Positions 27,282 through 36,027 are shown, counted from the first letter of the stretch. The stretch: 40,470 nt of DNA from CAZHFA01 sp964534945 (GCA_964534945.1 CAZHSB010000010.1:1-40470); one strand, 5' to 3'. Notes: generated from the letters alone by a model not told the origin. Numbers and translations are program-made.

Positions 27282-30035
27282 TTACTTACTAGCCTTTTTC
27301 CAAGGTGCCCTTCCAAGATTCATTATTTCATATGGTGCTAAATTATGCCAGCTAGCTTGTTTTAACTCACCATAAACATATTCTGCATCTTCTTTTGTTT
27401 TAAAAATTCCCTCTGTATGAAGTTCTAATTTCTTTCCTTGCGAATCATATAAATAATAAGCGTCAGGTTCGAAGAAATTTTTAGCAATTCTATTTACGTC
27501 TTGTGGCATTGTAATTCCGAAAAATCTTTTTGATGTTTTAAAAGGGGAGCCTTTTTCATTAGATAAAAGTTTCATAACAATAAATTTTTGATTTGAATTT
27601 GTTAAATTACTATTTTTTAATTTATCTATATTTAAAGAAGCTCTTGGCATTTCTTTAGAAGTAGTTTTTCTTGCGCCATTTATTTTAGGAGAAGCTTTTA
27701 ATTTTAAAATTTCTCCGCTGCTTTTTGGAAGATTATTATCAGTGTTTCCAGCTCCTGTAATCATACTAGGAGGAGTGCCGTCAAAATCTTCTGACATAGC
27801 AATTTGATCTATTCTCGGATTTTTTAATTGTTCACTTCTATTTGGAATAACGTCATTATAGGCTATAACATCTTCTAATTTATTTTTTTCTTCGATAGTT
27901 GTATCTCTCGCATCATATTGATCTCTAATAACACGAGGAGTAATAAAGATTAAAAGATTTGTTTTATCAAATGCATTTGTACTCTTTTTAAACGCATGTC
28001 CTAATAATGGAATATCCTTTAAGAAAGGCACTCCATCTTCTGATTGAGAAGTGTTATCAGAAATTAATCCTCCAATAACAATCATCTGATTATCTTTTGC
28101 AATAACTGTTGTCTCACTAGTTCTTACAGTTGTTGTAGGTCCTAATGTAGAATTTGCTGTTGCAGTTACAACACTCGAAACTTCAGTAAATACATTTAAT
28201 GTAACAAAATCTCCTTGACTTATTCTAGGAGTAAGCCTTAGCGTAATACCAACATCTTGCCTATCAATTTGATTAATAGTGTTATCATAATTTTCATTTG
28301 ATGTTGACGTACTTGCTAAAAACGGAACATTTTGTCCGACAACAATTTCTGCTTCCTCGTTATCAGCAGTTAAAAGATTTGGAGCGCTTAAAACATTTAC
28401 ATTTGATTGGTTTGCTGCAGCTTCGAGCAAAATAGTTTGTGTTGGAAGGGTAACATCTCCTAAAGTTAAACTTCCTGAACTTGCAGCCGCTGCGGTAAAT
28501 CCTGAAAGTTGATCTGGATTTTTAAAAAGATTTTGTAAACTTCCAGTTGTGTTAGAAGCAAAAAGTCCGCCATCACTTCCGCCTGTTGATGTTAACCATT
28601 CCATTCCCATTGATTCTGTATTTGTAAGCCCAACTTCTAACAACATAGCCTCAACAAGAACTTGACGTCTCTTTATATCAATTTTAGAAAGAAGATTTAG
28701 GATTTTTTGATAATCTGTTTTGCTAGCACTTATTATAAGAGAATTTGTCGCAGGATCTGCTGTAATCGAAACATCTTCTCCTAAATTTGCAGATTGAATA
28801 GGATCATCTGATTTTGCGCTTAACCTAGAAGTTCCTAAGGCTCTAGTTTGGCTTGAAAGTCGTTGCTGGGTTCTGTTTTTCTTTTCAGTGTTATTAGAAC
28901 TTGTTTTTGTTGTCCCACTATTACTTTCAGAAGCAAGTCCCGAAAGTACTTCTGCTAAATCTTCAGCATTTGCATGTTGACATCGATACACATAGAAACG
29001 ATTTCCCGATAAATCAAGAGGACTGTCAAGCTGATCTATAAGCGCTTTAATTTTTAGCGTTGTATCTTCATCTGCTAATAAAATAATTGAATTTGTCCTT
29101 TCATCTGCAATTATCTTAGGTTCTTTTGTTCTCGATGAAATAGTTTTTCCATTTATATTTGCTTGAGATGCTTGAGCTTGATTTGCCGCCATTCTATTTT
29201 GATTAAAAAATCTTGGAGGAACATTTCCTGGAATATTACTAGTATTTGTGGCATTGTTTTTTTCATCTGTTAAAATTTCATTTAACTTTTCTGCTATATC
29301 TACTGCCTCTGCATAAGAAATAGGAATGATTGTCATTTCTTGGTTTGTAAAAGGGACATCTAAGCTTTCAATAATTTTTACTAATCTTGCAATATTATCT
29401 TCTGAATCAATGATAATGAGAGAATTGGTTCCAGTGTAAGCATTTACTGTTCCGTTTGGAGAAATCATTTGAGATATAATTTGTTGCATATCCTCCGCGC
29501 TAACATACTTTAAATTTATAAGTCTTGTTACAATTGCAGCAGTCATATTATCATCTGTTGTTAATTTTGTAGGGATTGTTGATCCTTTTGCTTCTCTCGC
29601 AGGAATTATTTTCCAAAGATTTTTACTAACAGGAACGGAAGTAAAGCCTTTTAATGCAAGGACAGATTCTAATATTTGTAATGCTTCTTCTGAAGTTACT
29701 TTTCCAGGAAGATATATAGAAACTTTGCCTCTAACATTTTCATCAAGAATATAATTTCTTTTTGTTGTCTTGCTAAAGACTTTTACAATGGCTGCAATAT
29801 CTGCATTTTTAATGTTCATTTCTGTTGATGCATCTTTTTCAAGATCTTTCTGCATTTGAATCTCATTTGCTGCTGGCTCACCCATTGGTTCGCCTACAGG
29901 AGGTTCTCCCATTTGTGGTCTTCCTAATGGATTAAATGTAGCAGGGTCCTCACAAAATGCTGTTGTCGCATTTAGTATTAAGCAAGTCGCCAATGCAAGT
30001 TTAACTAGTTTTTTTAAAATAAATAATGCTTCCAT
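27282..30035 (-). CDS. gspD: Type II secretion secretin GspD with long C-terminal extension
   Basis: This 917-residue outer-membrane channel is about 200 residues longer than typical GspD. A signal peptide (about 1-28, ending TAFC) is followed by N0 (about 70-140), the N1-N3 domains, each with the 'A-E-x-L-x-x-x-L' pattern, separated by Ser/Thr/Asn linkers, and the secretin core ending in 'LLIFITPRVIRD' at about 705. The remaining 212 residues hold a Lys/Asn-rich linker and a globular tail (about 815-917) with 'FKTKEDAEYVYGELKQASWHN', faintly SPOR-like. The start has an alternative Met at none of the next 30 codons. It is six bases after gspC. Confidence 0.94.
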   Translation of the reverse strand: MEALFILKKLVKLALATCLILNATTAFCEDPATFNPLGRPQMGEPPVGEPMGEPAANEIQMQKDLEKDASTEMNIKNADIAAIVKVFSKTTKRNYILDENVRGKVSIYLPGKVTSEEALQILESVLALKGFTSVPVSKNLWKIIPAREAKGSTIPTKLTTDDNMTAAIVTRLINLKYVSAEDMQQIISQMISPNGTVNAYTGTNSLIIIDSEDNIARLVKIIESLDVPFTNQEMTIIPISYAEAVDIAEKLNEILTDEKNNATNTSNIPGNVPPRFFNQNRMAANQAQASQANINGKTISSRTKEPKIIADERTNSIILLADEDTTLKIKALIDQLDSPLDLSGNRFYVYRCQHANAEDLAEVLSGLASESNSGTTKTSSNNTEKKNRTQQRLSSQTRALGTSRLSAKSDDPIQSANLGEDVSITADPATNSLIISASKTDYQKILNLLSKIDIKRRQVLVEAMLLEVGLTNTESMGMEWLTSTGGSDGGLFASNTTGSLQNLFKNPDQLSGFTAAAASSGSLTLGDVTLPTQTILLEAAANQSNVNVLSAPNLLTADNEEAEIVVGQNVPFLASTSTSNENYDNTINQIDRQDVGITLRLTPRISQGDFVTLNVFTEVSSVVTATANSTLGPTTTVRTSETTVIAKDNQMIVIGGLISDNTSQSEDGVPFLKDIPLLGHAFKKSTNAFDKTNLLIFITPRVIRDQYDARDTTIEEKNKLEDVIAYNDVIPNRSEQLKNPRIDQIAMSEDFDGTPPSMITGAGNTDNNLPKSSGEILKLKASPKINGARKTTSKEMPRASLNIDKLKNSNLTNSNQKFIVMKLLSNEKGSPFKTSKRFFGITMPQDVNRIAKNFFEPDAYYLYDSQGKKLELHTEGIFKTKEDAEYVYGELKQASWHNLAPYEIMNLGRAPWKKASK

Positions 30036-30041
30036 AAAGTG

Positions 30042-30923
30042 TTACCTTATTTTATATTGTAAAGTTGTAGCTTTTTTACTTCTTTCAAGTTGAATCTTTA
30101 AAGAAGTTTCATGCTTTAACTCTTCAAAAATTTCCATTGCTTTTGAAAAATCTCCAAGTTGTTTTCCATTAATATTTTTCAAAATATCTCCATTTTTTAA
30201 ACCTAATTTTTCAAAAATACTTCCAGATTTTATTGCAAAGAGTCTAAGTCCTATAGGTTTTCCTTCTTGCCAAAACGGAATTGCTCTTGCTTGAGTCATT
30301 ATAAGAGGAAGATTTTCTAGCGTTTTTTGAACTTCTGTAGCATCTAAGAAGACGACAGGTCCACTACTATCACTATCACCGTCATCCGCATCAAAGTCAT
30401 CAATACTTAAGATTTCTATGCCATCATTTATTTTTATTTCAACTTTGTTCTTATAAATTTTCATTAATGTTGCTATGGAAAAGATACTATCCCCTATAGA
30501 GAATGCATCTTGAATTTTATTTTTTGTATCTTCTATTATTGCATATGGGGAAGTACCTTTAGTAAGGACTGTTCCAATTAATGCAAGAGGCATTTCGCCA
30601 GTTGAAATTTTTACATTTTGGTTTTGATCAGTTTTTTCTGAAGAAAATTTTCCAAAAATACTATTTTTTGTAATAGCTGTATAATTTACATCTGATACAA
30701 CAGAGGAGCCTGCTTTTGCACTACGACTTTTATAAACAGAAAGCGTAGATAAAATATCATTTTTTATATCACTCGAGCCATTAAAAAAAGAGGCTGAAAA
30801 ATCTTTAAATATTATAAGAGCGCTTGCTAATACGAAAAAGATTAGAATGATCTTTAAAAAACGCAAAGCTATTTTTTGATTATTTTGTTGTAATAATTTT
30901 CTAACTTTATATTTTAACGACAC
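30042..30923 (-). CDS. gspC: Type II secretion connector GspC
   Basis: This 293-residue inner-membrane protein has a short basic cytoplasmic N-terminus, one TM helix (about 22-42), a homology region (about 75-175; 'NSIFGKF', 'MPLALIGTVLTKGTSPYAIIEDTKNKIQDAFSIGD') that contacts secretin N0, a short acidic linker, and a C-terminal PDZ domain (about 205-290; 'GLRLFAIKSGSIFEKLGLKNGDILKNING'). It links the inner-membrane platform to GspD and helps choose substrates. It heads the gspC-J operon; the 222-base upstream gap from hpf suggests its own promoter. Confidence 0.93.
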   Translation of the reverse strand: MSLKYKVRKLLQQNNQKIALRFLKIILIFFVLASALIIFKDFSASFFNGSSDIKNDILSTLSVYKSRSAKAGSSVVSDVNYTAITKNSIFGKFSSEKTDQNQNVKISTGEMPLALIGTVLTKGTSPYAIIEDTKNKIQDAFSIGDSIFSIATLMKIYKNKVEIKINDGIEILSIDDFDADDGDSDSSGPVVFLDATEVQKTLENLPLIMTQARAIPFWQEGKPIGLRLFAIKSGSIFEKLGLKNGDILKNINGKQLGDFSKAMEIFEELKHETSLKIQLERSKKATTLQYKIR

Positions 30924-31030
30924 TAAAACAATCCCTTTTACAAAAATTTCTAAAAACGAAAACTACAGCACGTCTGTTATTTATGATGTATTTTGTTAAT
31001 AAAAGGTGTTAAAAATTTTTGATATTTTTT

Positions 31031-31052
31031 AAAAATTTGATAAAAATTTGAT
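31031..31052. repeat. Tandem 11-bp direct repeat upstream of gspC
   Basis: AAAAATTTGAT occurs twice in exact tandem at 31031-31041 and 31042-31052, about 110 bases upstream of the gspC start. Two copies one helical turn apart could be a regulator-binding site for the gsp operon, but such AT-rich repeats can also be chance. Confidence 0.4.
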
Positions 31053-31093
31053 TATAAGGAATCTTTTGACTTATCTTGTCGAAAATTAGAGGA

Positions 31094-31137
31094 TTTTTAG
31101 CTTAAAAGAAAAGAATTTCCTTCTTTTAAGCTAAAAA
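31094..31137 (-). terminator. Long hairpin between hpf and gspC
   Basis: TTTTTAGCTTAAAAGAA (31094-31110) pairs perfectly with TTCTTTTAAGCTAAAAA (31121-31137) around a 10-base loop, giving a 17-bp stem. It lies eight bases downstream of the hpf stop on the minus strand. The T-run is inside the stem rather than after it, so it may act as a bidirectional terminator or an RNA-stabilising hairpin. It most likely separates the nth-kpsF-rpoN-hpf unit from gsp. Confidence 0.5.
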
Positions 31138-31145
31138 GGGAAAGC

Positions 31146-31457
31146 TTATTTTTTTTGAATCTTTTCCTTATGCTTTCTTAATTGAGATGTAATAGTATCT
31201 GCTAAAGCATCTATCGAAGCATATAGATCAGAACTTTCTTCTGATGCTTTAAAATCTCTTCCATCTGCTCTAAAACTTGCCTCTGCAACGTGCCTAGTTT
31301 TTTCTACGCTAAGTACAATTGTAATATCTGTATCTTGATGGACTAATTTTTTTAGAACATTTCCTAATTTATCAGCTGCATAATTTTTTAATGCATCTGT
31401 TGCTTCTGTATTTCTAAAAGAAATATTAGTTGTTATTACTTTTCCTGATTCTTGCAT
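31146..31457 (-). CDS. hpf: Ribosome hibernation promoting factor, short form
   Basis: This 103-residue protein matches the RaiA/HPF fold: 'ISFRNTEATDALKNYAADKLGNVLKKL', 'DITIVLSVEKTRHVAEASFRADGRDFKASEESSDLYASIDALADTITSQLRKHKEK'-type sequence with the conserved 'DLYASID' motif that sits in the decoding centre. It lacks the long-form C-terminal dimerisation domain. HPF binds the 30S subunit to silence ribosomes in stationary phase. The rpoN-hpf neighbourhood is widely conserved in proteobacteria. It is about 100 bases downstream of rpoN and likely co-transcribed. Confidence 0.94.
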   Translation of the reverse strand: MQESGKVITTNISFRNTEATDALKNYAADKLGNVLKKLVHQDTDITIVLSVEKTRHVAEASFRADGRDFKASEESSDLYASIDALADTITSQLRKHKEKIQKK

Positions 31458-31558
31458 TTAATACCCCTTTTTTTTAAATAATCACATTAAAAAGTGTATC
31501 AATTACCTTTATTTTGGCAATATGTCTTTTGCTAAATAATGATAATAATACAACCTTG

Positions 31559-32956
31559 TTAAAAAACATTTTTTCTCTTTGATGAAGAAAGGATTCCCAA
31601 GCTTTCTCTATACTTTGCAACAGTCCTCCTAGCGATCTTTATGTCTTTTTTGGAAAGTTCTTCGGCAATTTCTTGGTCACTTATAGGATTTTTACTGTCC
31701 TCTTTTGAAATAAGTTGTCTTACCAATTCTTTTATATATGAAGAAGAAACATCGGCCTGATCATTTTTAAGACCTGTTGTAAAAAAATACTTTAATTCAA
31801 AGATTCCTTGTGGCGTATGTATATATTTATTATTCGTTACTCTACTTACTGTTGATTCGTGCATTTCTATATCAGTTGCAACATCTTTTAAAATCATTGG
31901 TTTTAGAGCACTGACACCATTTTCTAAAAAATCTTTTTGAAATTTTATAATGCTTTTTGCAACTTTATAAATTGTATTTTGTCTTTGTTGAATACTTTTT
32001 ATAAGCCAAGAAGCAGATTTGATTTTTTCACTTAAGAAATCATTTCCGTCATTATCTGCAATTAATGATGGATCTTTTGATAGATTTAAATACTCAGGAT
32101 TTATCCTAATTTCTGGTATATCTTCATCATTTAATCGTATTTTCCATGAATCGTTATCCTTATATACATAAATATCTGGGCTTACATAGCTAACCGTTTC
32201 ATTTAAAAAGGCACGTCCTGGGTATGGATCTAAAGATTTAATTTTCTTTAAAGCATTATATATATCCTTTATATCCACATTCTCTTGCTTTGCAATATAA
32301 TCATACCTTTTGTTCGCTAGCTTTTCTAAATAATTATTTACAAGCTTCATCGCTAACGAGTCATTTTCTCCCATAATTTCAAGTTGAAAGCATAGGCATT
32401 CCTTTACATTTCTTGCGCCAATTCCTGCAGGATCTAGCTCTTTTAAAATATCAATAGCATTTAAGATATCTTCATTTGTTACGTTAAAAGAAGTTTCCAA
32501 CTCTTCATATGTTGTACAAAGATATCCGTCGCTATCTAAATTTAAAATAAGCTCAAGACAGAGTTTTTCTTCGTCTTCATTTAAAGAGAGTAACCTTATT
32601 TGAGATATTAAATATTCACTTAATGTCTCTTTTCTAGTCGCCGTGTTCTCTATAGACGGCATATCTTGCCAATCTTTTTGTGATTTGTTTACTGTTTTTC
32701 TAATATCTCCAAATCTTTCTTGATATAACTCCCAATCATTTTTTTCATTACTTTTTGTCCTTTGATCCTCATTTCGTTCGCTATCTTTTAAAACTTCTCG
32801 TATATCTTCTAAAATTGGGTTTTCTTCTAGTTCTTTTTCTATGGCTTCTTTAAACTCTAATCTCCCATATTGAAGCAGTTTTATTGCTTGCTGTAACTGC
32901 GGAGTCATTAGCAGTTGTTGATTCATTTTTTGAACAAGACGAAATTCTAAAGCCAT
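31559..32956 (-). CDS. rpoN: RNA polymerase sigma-54 factor RpoN
   Basis: This 465-residue sigma factor has the Gln/Leu-rich region I (MALEFRLVQKMNQQLLMTPQLQQAIKLLQ), an acidic region II (about 55-100), the core-binding domain, the HTH with 'MHESTVSRVTNNKYIHTPQGIFELKYFF', and the RpoN box ARRTVAKYR at 442-450 that reads the -24 element. Sigma-54 needs AAA+ activators; none is encoded in this window, so its regulon here is unknown. It lies between kpsF and hpf, close to but transcriptionally separable from the gsp operon. Length is standard. Confidence 0.96.
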   Translation of the reverse strand: MALEFRLVQKMNQQLLMTPQLQQAIKLLQYGRLEFKEAIEKELEENPILEDIREVLKDSERNEDQRTKSNEKNDWELYQERFGDIRKTVNKSQKDWQDMPSIENTATRKETLSEYLISQIRLLSLNEDEEKLCLELILNLDSDGYLCTTYEELETSFNVTNEDILNAIDILKELDPAGIGARNVKECLCFQLEIMGENDSLAMKLVNNYLEKLANKRYDYIAKQENVDIKDIYNALKKIKSLDPYPGRAFLNETVSYVSPDIYVYKDNDSWKIRLNDEDIPEIRINPEYLNLSKDPSLIADNDGNDFLSEKIKSASWLIKSIQQRQNTIYKVAKSIIKFQKDFLENGVSALKPMILKDVATDIEMHESTVSRVTNNKYIHTPQGIFELKYFFTTGLKNDQADVSSSYIKELVRQLISKEDSKNPISDQEIAEELSKKDIKIARRTVAKYRESLGILSSSKRKNVF

Positions 32957-33075
32957 ACTACAATCTTTTTTCTAATATTAAAAAATAAAAATATTTTCAT
33001 TAAAATATTTTATACATACCACTTTCTAGTAAGATGTCTTTTAAACAAAAATGATTTTATTTTTTTTAAGTTTCA

Positions 33076-34056
33076 TTAAAAAACCTTAGAAATATCTTGA
33101 ATATCAATTAAACCAACGGGTTTATTATCGATATTCACAACTATAATTTGATCTATTTCAAATTCTCTTAAAATTCTTCCTGCTTCTTGTATGAGTTTTT
33201 CTGGTGTTATCGTCTTTGGATTTTTTGTCATTACTTTTTTTATAGGATTTTCAAGAAAATCATATCCTAAACTGAGATTTCTTCTTAAATTCCCATCTGT
33301 ATAAACGCCAGATAATAATCCCTCGTCATTTATCATAATAGCAGCCCCAGGACGCCCCTCCGTTTCGCCAATTTTTTGAATTACAGATTTAGTTATTTCA
33401 TTTTCATTGACAATACATAATTTATTACCTGTTCTCATAATTTCGTCTACTTTCATTAAAGATCTTCCAAGAGCTCCACCAGGATGATAAAAGGCAAATT
33501 GTTCTGCGCTAAAATTTTGTTCTTTTAAAATCGCCATCGCTAACGCATCTCCTAATACAAGCATTGCAGTAGTTGAACTCGTTGGCGCCAATCCTAAAGG
33601 ACAAGCTTCTTTTGTTTGATTTAAAGATAAAACAACATCACTATTTTGTGCTAATGATGATTTGTCATTTCCTGTTATCGATATAATAGGCGAACCAATT
33701 TTTTTAATTGAAGGTAAAATTTTTAAAATTTCTTCTGTCTCTCCAGAATTGGATAAAATTAAAGCAATATCATGCTTCCTAAAGCGACCAAGATCTCCAT
33801 GTATTGCTTCTGCTGGGTGTAAGAAAAATGATGGAACGCCCGTACTTGCTAGTGTTGCAGAAATTTTCATTCCAATAAATCCCGCTTTCCCCATACCAGA
33901 GACAATTACTTTTGAGTCCTCACCAAGCTCAAGTAACATTTTTGTAGCTGTCACAAAATTATCGTTTATTGAAGATTTTATGTGAGTTAAAGCTTCAATT
34001 TCTTTTTGAATTACCTGTGATCCTGTATTCTTTATATTTTTATTTAATGTTTCCAT
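33076..34056 (-). CDS. kdsD: D-arabinose-5-phosphate isomerase KpsF/KdsD
   Basis: This 326-residue enzyme converts ribulose-5-phosphate to arabinose-5-phosphate, the first committed step to Kdo in LPS. An N-terminal SIS domain (about 30-180) shows 'SGMGKAGFIGMKISATLASTG', 'FLHPAEAIHGDLG' and 'SNSGETEEI', and the 'FYHPGGALGR' segment follows. Two CBS domains fill the C-terminal third ('TIT-PEKLIQEAGRILREFEID'). The gene overlaps nth by 17 bases and precedes rpoN. In many proteobacteria lptC-lptA-lptB lie between these two; here they are absent. Confidence 0.95.
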   Translation of the reverse strand: METLNKNIKNTGSQVIQKEIEALTHIKSSINDNFVTATKMLLELGEDSKVIVSGMGKAGFIGMKISATLASTGVPSFFLHPAEAIHGDLGRFRKHDIALILSNSGETEEILKILPSIKKIGSPIISITGNDKSSLAQNSDVVLSLNQTKEACPLGLAPTSSTTAMLVLGDALAMAILKEQNFSAEQFAFYHPGGALGRSLMKVDEIMRTGNKLCIVNENEITKSVIQKIGETEGRPGAAIMINDEGLLSGVYTDGNLRRNLSLGYDFLENPIKKVMTKNPKTITPEKLIQEAGRILREFEIDQIIVVNIDNKPVGLIDIQDISKVF

Positions 34057-34681
34057 GTTGTTCCTTAAAAAAACTACAAAATTTTTTCAAAATACAATTA
34101 CCACAATCTGGCTTTTGTGCTTTGCAAATACGTCTTCCATACCAAATAAATTGATGATGCATTTGTTTCCAATATTTTGGAGAAATTTCTTTTTTTAAAT
34201 CATTTTCAGTTTCTTTGGGAGTTTTTGCTTGGCTTAAATTCAACCTATGAGATACCCTAAAAACATGTGTATCCACAGGAAAAGTGTTCGCAATGCCAAG
34301 CTCTGTTAAAACTACATTCGCAGTTTTTTGTCCGACCCCAGGGAGCGATATTAATTCTTCAAAATGTTGAGGAAGTTTTCCATTAAAATCATTCATAACC
34401 ATTTTCGAAGTTTGAATTATATGATTTGCCTTTGTCTTATAATAATTCACAGTTTTTATAATTTTTTCTACATCCTTTTGTGACGCAAAAGATAATGATT
34501 CAAAATTAGGGAAATTTTTAAATAAAAATGGAGTAACTTCATTTACCTTTTTGTCCGTGCATTGAGCTGAAAGCATAACAGCTACTAAACATTGATACGA
34601 ATTTTTGAAAATTAAAGCCCCTTTTAGATTTGGATAAGTTTGTGTTAGAATAGTTATTATATTAGAGCTTCTCTTATTCAT
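34040..34681 (-). CDS. nth: Endonuclease III
   Basis: This 213-residue DNA glycosylase/AP lyase removes oxidised pyrimidines. The helix-hairpin-helix is LPGVGQKTANVVL with catalytic Lys119; the catalytic Asp is Asp137 in VDTHVFR. The C-terminal [4Fe-4S] cluster ligands keep the exact C-x6-C-x2-C-x5-C spacing (Cys186, 193, 196, 202). Its 3' end overlaps kpsF by 17 bases, so it is the first gene of an nth-kpsF-rpoN-hpf unit. It is divergent from fabV. Confidence 0.96.
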   Translation of the reverse strand: MNKRSSNIITILTQTYPNLKGALIFKNSYQCLVAVMLSAQCTDKKVNEVTPFLFKNFPNFESLSFASQKDVEKIIKTVNYYKTKANHIIQTSKMVMNDFNGKLPQHFEELISLPGVGQKTANVVLTELGIANTFPVDTHVFRVSHRLNLSQAKTPKETENDLKKEISPKYWKQMHHQFIWYGRRICKAQKPDCGNCILKKFCSFFKEQHGNIK

Positions 34682-34740
34682 AAGATTAAGATTATAATTA
34701 AATAAAAAATAATATAAAGAGTTTTATAAAAGTCATTTGT

Positions 34741-34744
34741 GGAG
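34741..34744 (+). promoter_or_regulatory. Ribosome-binding site deciding the fabV start
   Basis: GGAG lies six bases before the ATG at 34751. An in-frame GTG at 34739 overlaps this region and has no ribosome-binding site of its own, so ATG 34751 is the better start. Confidence 0.65.
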
Positions 34745-34750
34745 AATTTT

Positions 34751-35890
34751 ATGCAGGAAGAACGTAAACCTATAGAACCTAAAGTTAAGGGGTTCATTTG
34801 TGCAACGGTAAATAGTGATGGTTGTGAAAAATCTATAGAAAATCAAATTAATCTTGTAAAATCAAAGAGTTTTGACAAGCAGTTTAATAACGCTTTAGTG
34901 CTAGGAGGGTCTACTGGTTATGGACTTTCTACCTCCATAGTCCTTAGCTTGGGAATGAAAGCCAATGTGATTTCTGCTGGTTTCGAAAAAGAACCTGCGG
35001 AAAATAAAATGGGCTCCGCAGGCTTTTATATGACAAAAAGTTTAAAACAATTTTTAGACGAAAGAGAAGATAAATATCAATTCTTTAACATCGATGCCTT
35101 TTCAGATGAAAATAAAGAATTCATAGCAAATAAAATAAAGGAAAATTTCGGAAAATTAGAATTTTTGGTTTATAGCTTGGCCGCTCCAAGAAGAACAGAT
35201 CCTGATACAAAAATAGTTTATACATCTGTTTTAAAGCCAATTGGAAAAACTTTTACATCAAAAACAGTCGACATATACAAAGAAACAGTAAAAGAAATTT
35301 CACTATCTTCCGCTTCTGAAGATGAAATAAAAGGTACGATAAAAGTTATGGGAGGAGAAGATTGGTTTAGATGGATAAAATTTTTAAAAGATAAAGATTT
35401 ATTATCCAAAAATTTTAGAACAGTCGCATACTCATATATCGGTCCAAAATTAACGTGGGATATTTATAACGATGGCACAATTGGAAAAGCAAAAGAACAT
35501 TTAACAAATACAGTTAAAGATATTGACGAAATCTTAAAAGATATCTCTGGAAAAGCTTATATTTCCGTTAATAAAGCACTCGTTACTCAAGCATCGGCAG
35601 CAATTCCAGTTGTGCCATTGTACTTAAGTTTGCTTTATAAATTTATGAAAGAAAAAGGAACGCATGAGGGTTGCTTAGAACAAATGATAAGACTTTATTC
35701 CACAAATAAAATCAAGGAAAATTGCACATTAGATCCTCAAGGAAGAATAAGAATGGATAATTTTGAATTAGAAGAAGATATCCAGGAAAAGATTATTAAC
35801 GCTTGGAATAAAGTCGATTCGGAAAATCTTTTGAAGCTTACGGATATTGAAGGGGTTAGGGCGGACTTCCTCTCTCTCTTCGGTTTTTAG
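34751..35890 (+). CDS. fabV: Trans-2-enoyl-ACP reductase FabV, C-terminus cut by a palindrome
   Basis: This 379-residue NADH-dependent enoyl reductase completes the fatty-acid elongation cycle. The dinucleotide-binding motif is ALVLGGSTGYGLSTSI; the catalytic pair is Tyr239-x8-Lys248 in the segment YSYIGPKLTW-DIYNDGTIGKAK, four residues along from the V. cholerae numbering (Tyr235/Lys244). The N-terminal 'VKGFICATVNSDGCEKSIENQI' is typical. The protein stops after LFGF, where family members usually continue for about 15-25 residues (a 'VDYDADV'-like tail). The final Phe and the TAG stop lie inside the left arm of the palindrome at 35884, so insertion has probably replaced the native 3' end. 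Whether activity survives is unknown. Confidence 0.93.
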   Translation: MQEERKPIEPKVKGFICATVNSDGCEKSIENQINLVKSKSFDKQFNNALVLGGSTGYGLSTSIVLSLGMKANVISAGFEKEPAENKMGSAGFYMTKSLKQFLDEREDKYQFFNIDAFSDENKEFIANKIKENFGKLEFLVYSLAAPRRTDPDTKIVYTSVLKPIGKTFTSKTVDIYKETVKEISLSSASEDEIKGTIKVMGGEDWFRWIKFLKDKDLLSKNFRTVAYSYIGPKLTWDIYNDGTIGKAKEHLTNTVKDIDEILKDISGKAYISVNKALVTQASAAIPVVPLYLSLLYKFMKEKGTHEGCLEQMIRLYSTNKIKENCTLDPQGRIRMDNFELEEDIQEKIINAWNKVDSENLLKLTDIEGVRADFLSLFGF

Positions 35891-36013
35891 GGCGTATTTT
35901 CGCGACAAATCGTATAAAACGATTAGGGGGCTTCCTAGCTGTACGTCATAGTACACCGTCGTCAGCCCCCTAATCGTTTTCTCCAATTTCTCATCGAAAA
36001 TACGCCCTAAAAA
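35884..36013. repeat. 130-bp palindromic element fused to the end of fabV
   Basis: The outer arms TTTTTAGGGCGTATTTTCG (35884-35902) and CGAAAATACGCCCTAAAAA (35995-36013) pair perfectly over 19 bp. The inner arms (35916-35932 and 35964-35980, AAAACGATTAGGGGGCT and its complement) pair over 17 bp. The spacers between them are 13 and 14 bases and still partly complementary, and the 31-base apical loop contains a further TGTAC-6 nt-GTACA hairpin. It resembles the insertion-prone palindromic elements (MITE- or RPE-like) of AT-rich alphaproteobacteria, without being assigned to a named family. Confidence 0.88.
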
Positions 36014-36027
36014 TTAAGACCCAAAAA

